From the NCBI GenBank assembly GCA_037975125.1, contig CM075862.1, positions 39,317,524-39,381,523 on the forward strand: 64,000 nucleotides of DNA, in the 5' to 3' direction. The notes under the pieces were generated by a model. The model saw nothing but the letters and a program-made list of their open reading frames with translations, had not been told where the DNA came from and ran no database searches. Each line of letters opens with the position of its first letter. Within the stretch, counting starts at the first letter, position 1. Positions 1 to 10,640 of the stretch are shown one piece after another. Origin of the DNA: Latrodectus hesperus. Taxonomy: Eukaryota; Arthropoda; Arachnida; Araneae; Theridiidae. The translations under genes were made by a program, and so were the position numbers.

Positions 1-1
1 G

Positions 2-526
2 GTGATCTATGCAGGAAGTAAGGTCGCAGTGGAAGAAAATCCTCCGACGTTAAAGTTAAAAGAGAACACCACCTATATCACTACGAATGAACAGTGTATA
101 AAAGACCTCATTGATTCTGGTGCCAATTATTCTGTCATATCCGAAGAATTATGGAGACAATTAAATACTTCTATGTTTATTGAAAATGGACCTATATTGA
201 AAACTGCTTGTGGTAAAACTGTAACCACCTCTGGACGTTGTGTATTAAAAATGGTCCTGAACGAAACTGCGAAGCCGTTTGAATTTCTCGTTTTTCCGCA
301 GTGCAGTCTTCAAATGATATTTCGCTGGAAGGTTTTCCATGCCACCGATGCCGTTATCGATTGTGGAAATCGAGAGCTCCAACTTTCCGAAATCTTTCTA
401 TGCCACTCAGTCTTATACGAATCAAATTGGTCTTTGAGTGCCGCATCGGATAGCTTAATCGAAGCTAACTCAACAAGACAAATATCTGCTTTGAATTCAG
501 CAGTGCAGAAAGCAAATGAGCTATGA
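2..526 (+). pseudogene. Retropepsin-like protease fragment of the Ty3/Gypsy element
   Basis: An open frame of about 174 codons that runs off the left edge. It contains the retropepsin active-site motif as DSGANYSVIS, starting near residue 38 (the usual form is D-T/S-G-A). A beta-rich stretch and a hydrophobic LVFPQC segment follow, as in Gypsy proteases. The catalytic Asp is present, but the frame stops at 526 and the downstream sequence to about 960 has several stops. This is therefore a truncated fossil. In the intact family the enzyme cleaves the Gag-Pol polyprotein inside the particle. Family assignment is by motif and by position just upstream of the reverse transcriptase. Confidence 0.8.
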
Positions 527-969
527 TTGTTGGTAGTAAAGTTCAGAGGTACGAAATCGAGTTATCTGTACCAGCTTCAATTGTCGGCATTGAGAATGGC
601 TGATGTAAAGTGTGGATAACGAACTTTTCCCGACGAGCCCAACTGATACCGAAAGGGATGAATATAGGCTTTTTCACGACAATAACAAATGATGCCCTGA
701 GTGACAAAGTGCAAGAAACTTCCGACGGACACCAGTCCAGAAAAAGAGTACTGGAGAGAAATTAAAAGAAGTTCTCGATTATGATCTTACCAACGCTGAG
801 GAAGAGGAGCTATTGAATTTAGTGACATTTTTGATTTTAAGCGAAATTTTAGAAAATCTCGATGTAGTTCAGTGAAGCACAAAATCTATACAAATGGCAA
901 CGCACCAATCAAGGAAAGACCTTACCGTGTATTAACCATCGAAAGACTCGTGATTGCCAAATAAGTGCA
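527..969 (+). pseudogene. Frame-broken protease to RT spacer of the Ty3/Gypsy element
   Basis: This stretch has no long frame. Pieces of it still resemble the linker that precedes the reverse transcriptase in Gypsy elements, including a segment around 780-900 rich in Glu/Leu codons and one around 890-930 that reads like the pre-RT region. Indels and stops have destroyed continuity. Confidence 0.5.
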
Positions 970-1539
970 GTGAATGCTAAGAGAAGACTTGATACAGCCG
1001 TCAAACAGCCCATAGTCATCTCCAGTCGTGCTTGTAAAGAAGAAAAAAGGGAATGGCGTTTCTGTGTCGATTATAGAAGATTGAACATGATGACCAGAAA
1101 GGATGTATATCCATTACATCGCGTAGATGATACCCTGGACTGTCTAGCTGGTTCAAAAATTTTCTCTATGATGGATCAAAAGTCAGGCTACTGTCAAACA
1201 GAAGTTGACGACAAAGACAGAGAAAAGACAGCCTTCGTGACATCATATAGGCTTTATGAATTTAAAGTTATGCCGTTCGGGATATGCAATGCCCCCGCTA
1301 CGTTCGAACGGATGATGAACACAGTACTAAGAGGCCTGAAGTGGAATATTTGTCTCTGTTATCTAGACGATATCATTGTGTACGCACGAAACTTCAGAGA
1401 ACATCAAATACGCTTGTGGAAAGTTCTAAAACGTATCCAAGAAGCGGGGTTAATGCTAAATTCTAACAAATATTCATTCGGCAAAAATCAGCTAACTATA
1501 CTGGGGCAACTAGTTGATCAACATGGAATATATATATAG
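970..1539 (+). pseudogene. Reverse transcriptase domain of the Ty3/Gypsy element
   Basis: An open stretch of 189 codons carries the classic RT motifs in order: WRFCVDYRRLN near residue 30, the D-Q-x-SGY box near residue 69, the MPFGICNAPATFERMMN box near residue 100, and the catalytic YLDD near residues 130-134 (about 1,360-1,371). The catalytic aspartates are therefore still present. The frame ends at 1,539 with a stop where the connection domain should continue, and the RNase H portion carries on in a neighbouring frame. In the intact family this domain copies the element RNA into DNA. Here it is an uncoupled fragment without its own start context. Confidence 0.9.
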
Positions 1540-1542
1540 ATC

Positions 1543-2055
1543 CACAGAAAACTGCGGCTGTAGCAAAGTTCCCTACCCCGGAAAATTTCGCCGATATTCG
1601 AAGTTTTCTAGGCCTATGCTCATACTATAGACGATTCATCAAAAACTTTGCTGAGATCACAGAACCCTTGCATGACTTATTGAAAAAAGACGCGATCTTT
1701 TCTTGGAATACGTCGTAGAAGGAATCTTTTTCAACACTCCAAAAAGTACTGACCAGCGGCCCTGTACTAGGGCATTTCCTTCCAGACGCGGAAACAAGGG
1801 TACATTCAGATGCTAGCGGCTATGGCCTCGGTGCAGTTCTGCTACAGATTCAGGATAATAAGAAAAGACCAATAGCCTATGCGTCCAGATCCCTTACTAC
1901 AGCTGAAAGAAACTATTCCACAACCGAAAAGGAATGCCTTGCCGTCACCTCGGCTATCAGTAAATTCAGGCCATATCTCTATGGAAAACCTTTCACGGTA
2001 GTAACGGATCACCATTCTTTATGTTGGTTGGCGAATGTTAAGGATCCATCGGGAA
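1543..2055 (+). pseudogene. RT connection and RNase H domain, frame-broken
   Basis: Downstream of the RT stop, another frame encodes the connection region (a FLGLCSYYRRFI-type box near 1,600) and then an RNase H core with the [11 protein letters not shown] box near 1,810 (first acidic residue present), an EKECLAV box near 1,930 and VVTDHHSL near 2,000. A nonsense codon sits near 1,717. After a segment ending DPSG the frame jumps directly into integrase sequence, so the RNase H C-terminus and everything after it are missing. The motifs are seen directly. The function (removal of the RNA strand from the hybrid) is known for the family. Confidence 0.85.
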
Positions 2056-2732
2056 GACCTACGATCGCCTACGATCCACAGACCAATTAATTCACAGAAA
2101 GATTCAACAGAACACTGACGGATATGCTGTCTTTGTACGTAGATGTTGAGCAAAGAAATTGGGATACCATACTACCCTTTGTGACTTTTGCGTACAATTC
2201 AGCAAAGCAAGACACCACGGGATTTAGCCCATTCTTTCTCGTTCATGGCAGAGATACCCAGACTCCTCTTGACGTAATTTTCCCACCTAATAACGAAACT
2301 TCTGATGAAAGTTATGTACATCATCTGATTACCAAGGCTTAGGAAGCTAGACAACTAGCAAAACTCCATATCCGCGAAGTGCAAGCTACAGACAAACGCC
2401 GATATGACGAGAGACATCGACCTGTCGGTTACAATATCGGGAATCTAGTATGGGTCTATACCCCGGTATGGAAAGTGGGAGTATCCGAAAAGCTGCTGAG
2501 ACGTTACTTGGGACCTTATCGAGTAACACGACGACTGTCTGACGAGACGTATGCAGTAGAAAGTGTGGAACGAAATAGAGGACGTCGAAATTCACAAGAC
2601 ATCGTGCATGTATTTAGATTAAAACCTTATCTTGATCCAAAAAGACAATTCGATGATGAAGGCATGCCTACTTCCAGTAGACCTGTTACAATGAGCCAAA
2701 CAAGATTGCAACGGGACGCTGCTTCCTCCTAA
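2056..2732 (+). pseudogene. Integrase 3' remnant of the Ty3/Gypsy element
   Basis: Reading resumes inside the integrase core with a PQTN box next to a TERFN segment at about 2,075-2,105, interrupted by a stop codon between the two. Then come the AYNSAKQDTTGFSPF box near 2,190 and a C-terminal GPYRV/GPY-type module near 2,500 (RRYLGPYRVTRRL). The zinc-binding HHCC domain and the first catalytic acids of the D,D-35-E triad are absent because of the upstream deletion. A further stop lies at 2,340. The last frame ends at 2,732, immediately before the purine tract. This piece cannot integrate DNA. Confidence 0.85.
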
Positions 2733-2743
2733 AGAGGGGGAAA
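2731..2743 (+). promoter_or_regulatory. Polypurine tract before the 3' LTR
   Basis: A purine-only run directly follows the last pol stop and directly precedes a TG dinucleotide that fits an LTR start. In LTR retroelements this tract primes plus-strand DNA synthesis. Position and composition are seen; the role is inferred from the family. Confidence 0.7.
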
Positions 2744-3077
2744 TGTAGCTAAAATTATTCCTTTCGATCAAGGACTTTGTGGCTCAGTCGGTAAAGCAGC
2801 GGACTCGTGAGCCAAGGGTTGTGGGTTCAAAAGCAAGTGTGGCAAGTTGGCTAAAAATTTATTTCTGTTTGCTTTGTTAATTTAAGTCAATTATGCAAAT
2901 TCATGTAAATTTCAGTTTCCAATTTTCTGCGGGCCTTTCAAGTCTGGAAGGTTTTAAAACTGTATATAAGTAGTGACTGATTGAGATAATAATAAAAATT
3001 TTGATTTAATCTTGAGTGCTTTCGTTTCCATTGGCTTTACTGCATTCACTTCATCTACTCGACATATAGTGTTACCA
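2744..3077 (+). repeat. 3' LTR of the Ty3/Gypsy element
   Basis: The segment begins TGTAGC after the purine tract. It holds a TATA-like box near 2,962 and an AATAAA near 2,990, with a T-rich stretch after it, and ends near GTTACCA around 3,077. That gives about 330 bp, a normal length for the class. With no second LTR in the window the right boundary is approximate, and I could not confirm a target-site duplication. A tRNA-like stretch lies inside it (listed separately). Confidence 0.65.
2770..2840 (+). other. tRNA-like segment inside the LTR
   Basis: The sequence has an A-box-like TGGCTCAGTCGG followed about 40 nt later by a B-box-like GGGTTCAAAAG. A degenerate anticodon-arm-like stretch with loop CTCGTGA lies between them. 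The acceptor and anticodon stems do not close well, so this is not a functional tRNA gene. It resembles the tRNA-derived heads of SINEs. It is either a SINE fragment inserted into the LTR or part of this LTR family. Confidence 0.5.
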
Positions 3078-3237
3078 CGCATTATCTTTTTATATGACTT
3101 CACATGTATGTCAATTATCATCAATTTTTTTTTACTTAGCCGTATATTTACAAATTAAGTACAATACAAAAAGCGAATACAACACTTTACACTGATAGCA
3201 TATGAAAATTTTAAAGCAGAAATTAAAAACAGTGAAT

Positions 3238-3556
3238 ATAGCATTTTGTTTTTGTGGTTGTCTTGTGCAAGTTATACTGGCAATATGGGGTGCGCTGCTT
3301 CACTTTTCAAATTGAACCATACTTTGGTGTAGAGTCCGATTTCCTCAGTGCACGCATGCTATAGTTACCCGTTTATAGGGTAGGTAACCATTCACAAACC
3401 ATTCATAGAAAGAAAGGATAAAGACAAGACGCACAGGATAGACAGGAGAGAGAAAGTACATCCATGCCCGAACTGAGATTCGAACCCAGAACCTCCCTAT
3501 CCGTAGTCAGGCACTCTGACAACTAGACAGGGTGGGCGGCATAGCATTATTTTGTT
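3238..3556 (-). mobile_element. tRNA-derived SINE, family 1, copy 1
   Basis: On the minus strand the head at about 3,540-3,470 has a B-box-like GGGTTCGAATCTC preceded by a tRNA-like GACTACGG stretch. The body runs to about 3,251. The flanks ATAGCATTTTGTT (3,238-3,250) and ATAGCATTATTTTGTT (3,541-3,556) look like a target-site duplication with a small indel. The body shares the GAAAGAAAGGA/AGAGAAAGTA(A)CATCCA block and overall layout with the copy at 5.3-5.6 kb. Amplification by pol III transcription and LINE-supplied machinery is known for the class. Confidence 0.75.
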
Positions 3557-3889
3557 AAGATTGAATAATTTTTAATATTCTATTTCTAAAGTATTGGAAG
3601 CGATGAAAGATATTGAACTCATAATGTTTCACTCACAAAAGTGACGATTTTTTTCATCGGGAACTGTTGTAGAATGATATAAGAAATAACTGTTCGATAA
3701 AAATCGGAGGTTACAATATATGCTATCCATTCAACTTCATAATATTTCTGTTTTTAACGTTAAAGCATTCACATTTCTATTGGAAATATGGGGAGAGTAA
3801 GATTCCTATCAAACTTTTGGTTTTTTGTTTTCTCTAGGATGCGAGTCTCTTAAATAGATATGAAGAGATTCAAGGTACGAATGGTAAAT
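3557..3889. other. AT-rich sequence without a recognised feature
   Basis: Between the SINE and the Tc1/mariner element I see no open frame, RNA gene or repeat unit. Confidence 0.6.
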
Positions 3890-5189
3890 TACAGAGGGTA
3901 TTAACACATTTTTAGAACGATTTCGATTAAGAATTTTAAAAAAGTAAATGTTTTGAAATAAAATTTTTTGGCAACAGCTTATTATTTAAAATAAGAAATA
4001 TCGTCTGCTACTCTTAAATTTATTGTTCTTTCAAAATGTAGCATGTAAACAAGCTGTGGATTGAGGGTTATGTTTTTGCGCTTTCCGAAGAGAAATATTC
4101 TAATTCCAGGATTCAAAAACGTTGTGAAATGCATGGTATTACAATTTCTAAGTGCAAAATAAGCAACATTATTAATCAGACAGGTAAAAACCGTCAATCA
4201 TTTTTTCTACATGGAAAGAAGACTCCAACAATATCCGAAAAGTACTTACTGTTTCAAATGTTCCTTAAGTGAAATCACTGGTAACAAGAAAAAATCCATC
4301 AACACAGAAATCAATTGCAAAGTCTTTAGATAGATCTGTATCAACAATAAATAAAATAATAAATCAAGATTTACATCTTAAAAAAGCTAAAAAACATAAT
4401 GTTCACCAGCTTTTGCTGAGACATGTGGCTCAACGCAAAACATTTTGTAGAATCCTGTATGAAAACCATTTAGCAGGAGATAAAGTGAAATACATTGTGA
4501 CCCTTGGTGAAGCATGGGTTTACCTAAATGACTGCAACAAAAAAAGGTCTATTTACTATAGGAAACGAGGAGAAAAAAATGTACAAACCTGGTTCCGTCA
4601 ATGTAAGGAAAGTTTCAGTAAGGGGTTTATGATGGTCGCTGGTTTCTCCTACAATGGAAAATTAAAAATAAAAAGAGTAGAAAAAATCCTGAAATCAACT
4701 CATCATACTATCAGGAGAAGGTTTTACGTCCAACATTTACAGAAAAAATTTCACTTCTTTATCCCGAAGACTTTCAAAGAGTGAAACATCAACAAGACAA
4801 AGCTACAAGACATACTTCAGAAACTACCACTGCATTCCTTGAAAAAATGAAGACTAATGCAGGTATTGCATATACACCTTTTCAACATTTTCCTGTGAAG
4901 TCCCCTGGCGTTTCACCTATGGACAACTATGCCTTTGGTCTGTTAAAAAGAGCTCTTTCTGAACGCAAAGCCACCACGATGGATGGACTCTGGAAAGTAG
5001 TGGAAGAGGAATGGACAGCAATACCCCTGGAAATTTTACGAAAAGCTCTTCTATCATGGAAATCACGATGTAGACTTATAGTCCAGAAAAAAGCTAACAG
5101 ATGAAACATTTAAAAAAATAGTCTTTACACTTTAAACATTAATCAAACGACCCCAAAATCGTTCTAAAAATGTGTTAATACCCTCTGTA
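3890..5189 (+). mobile_element. Tc1/mariner DNA transposon with both ends present
   Basis: Terminal inverted repeats of about 32 bp, starting CAGAGGGTATTAACAC, match between 3,892-3,923 and 5,156-5,187. Each is bordered by TA (3,890-3,891 and 5,188-5,189), the hallmark target duplication of the superfamily. The element is 1,296 bp, normal for this class, and carries one transposase gene on the plus strand. That gene is broken, so the copy is non-autonomous, although its ends look recognisable to a related transposase. Confidence 0.93.
4030..5104 (+). pseudogene. Tc1/mariner transposase, inactivated
   Basis: The best-preserved pieces are 4,269-4,784 (171 codons) and 4,781-5,104 (107 codons), in different frames and joined by a frameshift around 4,690-4,780. 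The N-terminal part has a helix-turn-helix-like stretch (QKSIAKSLDRSVSTINKII near residue 13). The catalytic domain shows TLGEAWVYL, where family members have an Asp at the Gly, so the first catalytic acid is lost. Later boxes QQDKA and SPGVSPMDNYAFGLLK keep the second and third acidic positions. Upstream sequence from about 4,030 reads as a degraded N-terminus with stops. The intact enzyme would cut and join the element ends at TA. This copy cannot. Confidence 0.88.
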
Positions 5190-5310
5190 TTTCATATTAT
5201 ATGTATTTATAGTTTTTAGTTTTAATATTTATTTCATTCCACATGTTTTGAAAGTTATATCTAGCATTTATATTTACTTAATTATGTAATTTTAATATTT
5301 ACATCCACCA
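5190..5310. other. AT-rich spacer
   Basis: Short AT-rich spacer between the transposon and the next SINE, with nothing recognised. Confidence 0.6.
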
Positions 5311-5642
5311 TTTATATTAGATATTTTTCCAACGGCGGGCATTTGAGTGACGAACCCTATGCCACAACAAAGCCAGAAACTGCTACTCATTTGTCGTTAC
5401 CCAGTAGGCATTTTTGAATCAATCACGTAGGCAAGTATAGCGTTGTCCGCACCATACCAACACAATCCGGTTTTTAAGGTGGGCCACATTCATACATCAT
5501 CACAGAAGAAAGGACAGAGAAACCCATAGAGAACAGAGAAAGAAAGTAACATCCACACCCGAACCGGGATTTGAACCCGGGACCCACAGAACAGTAGTCA
5601 GGAACGCTAACCACTTATCGGTTGGCTTTTATATTAGATATT
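5311..5642 (-). mobile_element. tRNA-derived SINE, family 1, copy 2, with a perfect target-site duplication
   Basis: A perfect 15-bp direct repeat, TTTATATTAGATATT, flanks the insert at 5,311-5,325 and 5,628-5,642. The 302-bp body on the minus strand starts at 5,627 with a tRNA-like head: an A-box-like AGTGGTTAGCG, then GACTACTG, then the B box GGGTTCAAATCCC at about 5,571-5,583. It lacks introns and open frames. The downstream body resembles the copy at 3.25-3.54 kb. The exact duplication suggests a younger insertion than its neighbour. Confidence 0.92.
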
Positions 5643-8600
5643 GTTTATGATATTTTATTTTCCTTTATTTCCCTCTTATTATTTTTTACGGATAATTTTG
5701 TTGCAAACTTTGATGCTAAAAATGTATAAAATTAACAGAGAAATAACATTATCTTCTAGATATATCATTATAGATATTACAATACTATACAACAATAACT
5801 TCTAGAGAAATATGAAGTTAACTATCGAAGAGATATTAAATTTTTCCATTATTTCCATTTCAAAGGAATTATAGGAATATGTGGCTTAACATAAACACAG
5901 AAATCTAAATAAAAATTTCTTAAGCACACATTTTACACAATTTATAACATTCTCTTCTATTTCACCAAATTTTCCAACATCTTCTCTTCAATCAGATACA
6001 AATCATGTTGCAAGATCATTTATTTAAGTCACCAAATAGGAAATTGTTATGAGAGACACCATAATTTATTTAATTACTTCCTCCACTCAACAATTGAGTG
6101 ACTGTTGAGTTGCCATTTAGTAGAGTGCTATTAGCCTGCTTCTTGCTACTCATTATTATTAAATGCTATGTTTGGGAATCGTTGAAATATTGGAAGTAGT
6201 TATATGCAGACAGAAGAAGCTCGTTAGAAGTGTTAACTTAATGTGCCTTACATGCATATATTATATGATAAATTTGAATTTCATTCATTACTTGCGTTCA
6301 CACAATTTCTAATTTTTTAAAATATGTACTTAGTGTTTGCTTATATTGATACAAAATATGTCATGATTGAAAATAACTTGTATCATAATCTCATTTTCAG
6401 ATCGATTTGGTTGTTATTTTTTGTTTTAAAATATATATAAATATTAGCAGTTCAATCTTAATAGCTTTCTCTGCCTAATAGTTTCTTCCAGTGAAATATG
6501 CGTTCTCTGCTTTTGATGCAAAATTGTTATTTTGAAAAATAAGTAAATTTACCATTCTTTTAGCGTTATTTACTGTTTATATAGAAAATGGAAACAAATA
6601 AAATATAGAATGTTTGACATTTTTTTTTGTTACGAATATATTAAATATTGAACTTGGAATACTTTTCATAAGAAGTTCTAAGTATTTTTTAATCAGAGTT
6701 AAGTATTTCTGAACATGTCAACAAGAACACGTTCGATATGTAGTAGAAGAAAAGAATATTTTTATAAAAAGCTTGAAATTATGAGTAAATATCGATAATA
6801 TTTTACAAAAATTTACGCGTCGTACATATTTAGGTCGGCATTTAGATAAAGCAGACTTTAAGCGTCCAAATCCAAAACAATCCATCAAAAATACATGATA
6901 CTTATAACAGTGAAAGGTTTGGTTTTAATTACCATTTCTTGTTTCACTTTTTCAGAAAAATACTTGGAATGTCTGGCTGCTTGCTTCAACTTATTAGAGT
7001 TCAACGAATTAACGGTATTGTGGATAAAGGACTGGAATTTTATACTTAAAATACAGACTTAGAAATGTTCTTGATAATATTTAGAATTGATTTTGACATT
7101 TTTTATCTATTGTGTTTTGGCTTTTATCTTGTCTTTTATGATAAAGCCAACTATAATCATGAGCCATTTAGGACATTTTTCTTTTGATTATTTGAGCCAT
7201 GTAGTCCCCCTTTTTCTCCTCTTTTATGATGATAACTGTGTTTTTTGTTCCAATTACGTAAACACACCAAATTTTCATTTATTATTATGACTTATTTGTT
7301 TCTCTCCTGATAAATGCTTTTCATAAAATTTTTCCCCTTATTAAGATTCTAATAATGAATCTTAACAAAGCAAAAAATATAATGTTAAGTGAATATAATA
7401 CATAAAAAATACAATGAAGAATTAACAATTTTATTTACAGTTGAAAGTTTTATGTACTTGCAACATACCTTGTAACTGGAGAATTTTCTTTTAGCCGTAT
7501 GGATTTCACCTTTGCAATGTAAGAAAAAAGTGCATTCTTTTTGGTTAAGTATTTGAAACAATTTTGCGTTTCAATTTCAGACTAAAGCCCTTCGTTTATT
7601 TGTTATTTTTAAAACCTTCCTGTCAAAGCTTTAGATATTGAAAACACATGCCTTTTACAATGTTTCTAAGATACTGAATAAGAATAAATCTCCTCCAAAA
7701 CAGTTTAAACGCGTATTTTTCCATGCTTTGCCTTTTTAAAAGCACCATTTTACATGTAAACGAAAACCGTAAATATCAGCCGATAAGTAAAGCGTCCAAA
7801 TATAGAACAGTTGTGAAAACTTTCACGTACATAAGGTTTTTTTCTGCTGGAGACATAAAATTGTCTAAAAAATGTGCGAACGGTATCTGTGAAATATATC
7901 CATATAACAATTCTTTTTCGTATGGCAGAGAAAATTTTGTCTAGAATTGAATTAAGAATGGTAAGGAAAAGCAAAACGAAACATATGGCCTTTTTTTAAA
8001 CAAGAAATTATTACGAAATTACAATTACAGCTTTTGTAATTAATTTAAAACATTATTAATAATAATTTGGGTTTCTTGCATAAAGTTTTTTTTTATGCTA
8101 TGATGTGAAGCTTTCCGGAAATCTTCTCTCTTCGAGCATAATTAGGTAACGTTCTTTTCACCCTTTTAAAATTGTCATCAATCTGTAACCATTTTATTTT
8201 ACAGTTCAGTTCCTGTGTGATTCTGAAATATCCTTAATTTATGGACATGAGTGTATGTTATACTTTTTCCCGATGTTTGTTTATGAAAATGTGATATTCT
8301 TTAACCATTTTCTACTAGTGAACAATTTGAACGCCTGACAGCAAAGATATTTTAACAAGTACTAATTTACATTGTTAAACACTAAGATTGCTATGCTGAG
8401 AAAAGATTTACACTATATGCTATCATATGTAAATGATTTACCTTTCTACGCAAAGTTGCAGAATAGTTGCACTTAAAATGTACTTATATGAAGAAACTGC
8501 ACAGTATATTCTCCATAGACCAAATGTATTGGCAAGGTTACCCGATAAATAGTTATATGTAAGACGAATAAATGTCAGCAAGTTTTTGAATATGATAGAT

Positions 8601-9080
8601 GTTGAATGACAAGCTGATGGTATAGGAATTTATCGCATCTTGCATCGGTTTTAGCATCATTTATAAAAAAATATTTATTTAAAATAACTTCAAAATTTAA
8701 TGGAAATTTTAAATATATAAACACAATTTTAAGAAATTTAACGAACTTTTTTAGTTATGTTTTACAAATCTGCTTTTTACTATTTCAGCAATATTAATTA
8801 AAAGAAAGTTTCTAACGTTGGCGTAAGCAAAGCAGTAGTCTCAAGAATCAAAAGAAATTGCTTACAAATATTGAAATTATTAATTTAAAATTCTGGTAAT
8901 GAAATTTTTGAAAGTTTTAATCGTATTTGTCGATTTAAACTAACTATAAAGTAAATATTTTGTTTGGCCTTTTTCATTTTGCTTTTTCTGCTGTTCTATT
9001 GCCTATGTGGCTTGAATCAATGAAAAACGGTTTCACAAACCATTGTTTTGTTTCTTAAATAAGAAATCGTCTTATTAAAA
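5643..9080. other. AT-rich intergenic region, nothing recognised
   Basis: The open frames here are short, rich in Phe/Leu/Ile/Lys, and show no domain or convincing splice context. I see no RNA gene or clear transposon. A short frame at 7,723-7,944 is equally open on both strands, as expected by chance in such sequence. Confidence 0.6.
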
Positions 9081-9109
9081 AAAATAGGATCAGATTTACT
9101 GTACGGTCA

Positions 9110-9757
9110 CTCGTAGCGGGGTTTTTTTTTGGGGGGGGAACAAATTTGGCGAACAATTTTACTGGAGCCCCGGCAAACTAGTATTTTGGCTACCCTATTT
9201 GTCATTAACTTCTCATGAATGTTTACCAATTTAAATTCATTAACATAAATTTTAATCATAAAATGTTTTGGATAATTTAACATATCAACTTTATTATTTT
9301 ACCATTGATGTTTGAGATACATAAATCTGCGTTTTTTCTTAATTTTTTGAAATTAGTTGAGCAAATTGTTAGATACAAACAATGTATGAATTATTTGTCA
9401 CTATTTCAACCATTTTCCTCCCGCCGTTTTTCCATCGAAATTTGGTCATACGAACACCCTTGGCGACTTTTTAATAATTTCGCCAAAGGTGACCGTACGG
9501 TAAGCTTTTACCAAAAAGTAATTTCAACAATATACTCAGACATTTGATGGCGAACTTCACCTTGTGGTAAAATCCTAGGAGAGACCACACCCTTGGCGAC
9601 AAACTGAAGAAAAGCGACAAGCCAGAAAAAAAATCCAAAAATAGTTTGGTTTACTGTATCAAGTCTATCAAAGTAGAGTTGCTAAAATTGGCGCAGACCA
9701 CAATTATCGCCAACCAAAATCATTTGCGTTAAGGGTGGGGCAACACCCTCTAGAGGG
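9110..9757 (+). mobile_element. Possible 3' internal region of an LTR retrotransposon
   Basis: This is more GC-rich and complex than its surroundings, with repeated TTGGCGAC-type words (around 9,465, 9,593 and 9,690). A T(n)G(n) run lies at 9,121-9,138. It ends in a purine-rich tract (AAGGGTGGGG at about 9,731-9,740) followed by a 20-bp palindrome and then TGTTACGCG, which fits an LTR start. No protein domain is recognisable. The element call is an inference from this arrangement. Confidence 0.4.
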
Positions 9758-9797
9758 TGTTACGCGTGCATGGAGGAAGGAACATTCTTCCTCCATG
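9742..9797. repeat. Two adjacent palindromes
   Basis: The first, 9,742-9,761, is a perfect 20-bp palindrome (AACACCCTCTAGAGGGTGTT). The second, 9,769-9,797, pairs CATGGAGGAAG with CTTCCTCCATG around a short loop. They sit at the likely boundary of the LTR. Confidence 0.85.
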
Positions 9798-10035
9798 GTT
9801 GGGTGTGGGCTCTGCTAAGATCCATTGTTTGTTGCCACTCGAAGAATATGAATTGAAGGCAAGCAGCGAATTCATTGACAAGTCGGATTTACAACGCCGT
9901 CTCGATACAATGTGATGTGGAAGAAACGTTATCTGACGTCATGGATATTTTAAGCCAATGAGAATCGTAATAAAGTGGTTTACTCAGGATCTTAACTAAA
10001 ACGAAAGAAACAACCATTTTATTGTTAAAATTTTC
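9758..10035 (+). repeat. Putative solo or 3' LTR, copy 1
   Basis: The segment begins near TGTTACGCG at 9,758. It holds a hairpin at 9,769-9,797 and an AATAAAGTGG polyadenylation-like signal near 9,970, and ends around 10,035. The part from about 9,827 to 10,025 matches 34,855-35,055 in inverted orientation at roughly 80% identity by eye, so it is a dispersed repeat. The LTR interpretation rests on the TG start, the polyA-like signal and the preceding purine-rich tract. Confidence 0.5.
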
Positions 10036-10640
10036 GTTCAGAATAAGAAAATTCTCTCGTTAAGAGAAACATTTTTTCTCTAATTTAAAAAAATTGTTTT
10101 ATTTATTTTATTTTATTTTTTAACACACACTTAGTTAACTTGGGTGGATTTTTCTCACTTGCCTTAAATATTAGTATATAATTTGAAAAACTCATTTTTA
10201 GCAAATCGTTAGATATTCACTGTAATATGGTTTTCCGATACTCGGTTTCTGCATTCATCAAAATATGATAAGGAAGGAAAACGAAAATAGGGTGTAATTA
10301 ACTGCTCCTTTCTTCCAAAGAAATCGATATGGAAGCCTCTTGCACTTCATCGATTACTCACTAAAAATTCATTTTCTTAAACTTAACTTCGTGATTACAC
10401 TATTTGCCCTCTTTTTAAAATTTCAACGTTGGAATCTTTTCTATAATGACATCGGCAGAAGTACTTAAATACCAAATTTTTATTGCATCCATTGTTTATA
10501 AGAGCCAAACATTATTGTTCACTCGCCAATTGTTATTCGATAAACACAATATAAGTGGAATAATACTTCTGTGGTGTTTATTATTATTTATGTTTACTAT
10601 AGTAACTTTAAATGTTTCAATTAATTTAAAAATTAATTAA
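10036..10640. other. AT-rich region, nothing recognised
   Basis: One 64-codon frame at 10,446-10,640 has no domain and is probably chance. Confidence 0.55.

Larger units (their letters stand above)
1..3077 (+). mobile_element. Decayed Ty3/Gypsy LTR retrotransposon, 3' part
   Basis: The pol region reads on the plus strand in the order protease, reverse transcriptase, RNase H, integrase remnant, then a purine tract and one LTR. The protease-RT-RNase H-integrase order is the Ty3/Gypsy arrangement. The 5' end lies outside the window, so neither a 5' LTR nor gag can be assessed. Stops and frame changes fall between all domains (for example near 525, 1,540, 1,717, 2,088 and 2,340), and most of the integrase is deleted. 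The copy cannot encode a working polyprotein and is a fossil. The domain order is seen directly. The superfamily call rests on known domain order and motifs. Confidence 0.9.

Noticed and set aside
2386..2595. Minus-strand frame opposite the integrase remnant
   Set aside because: It is a shadow of the plus-strand retrotransposon coding sequence.
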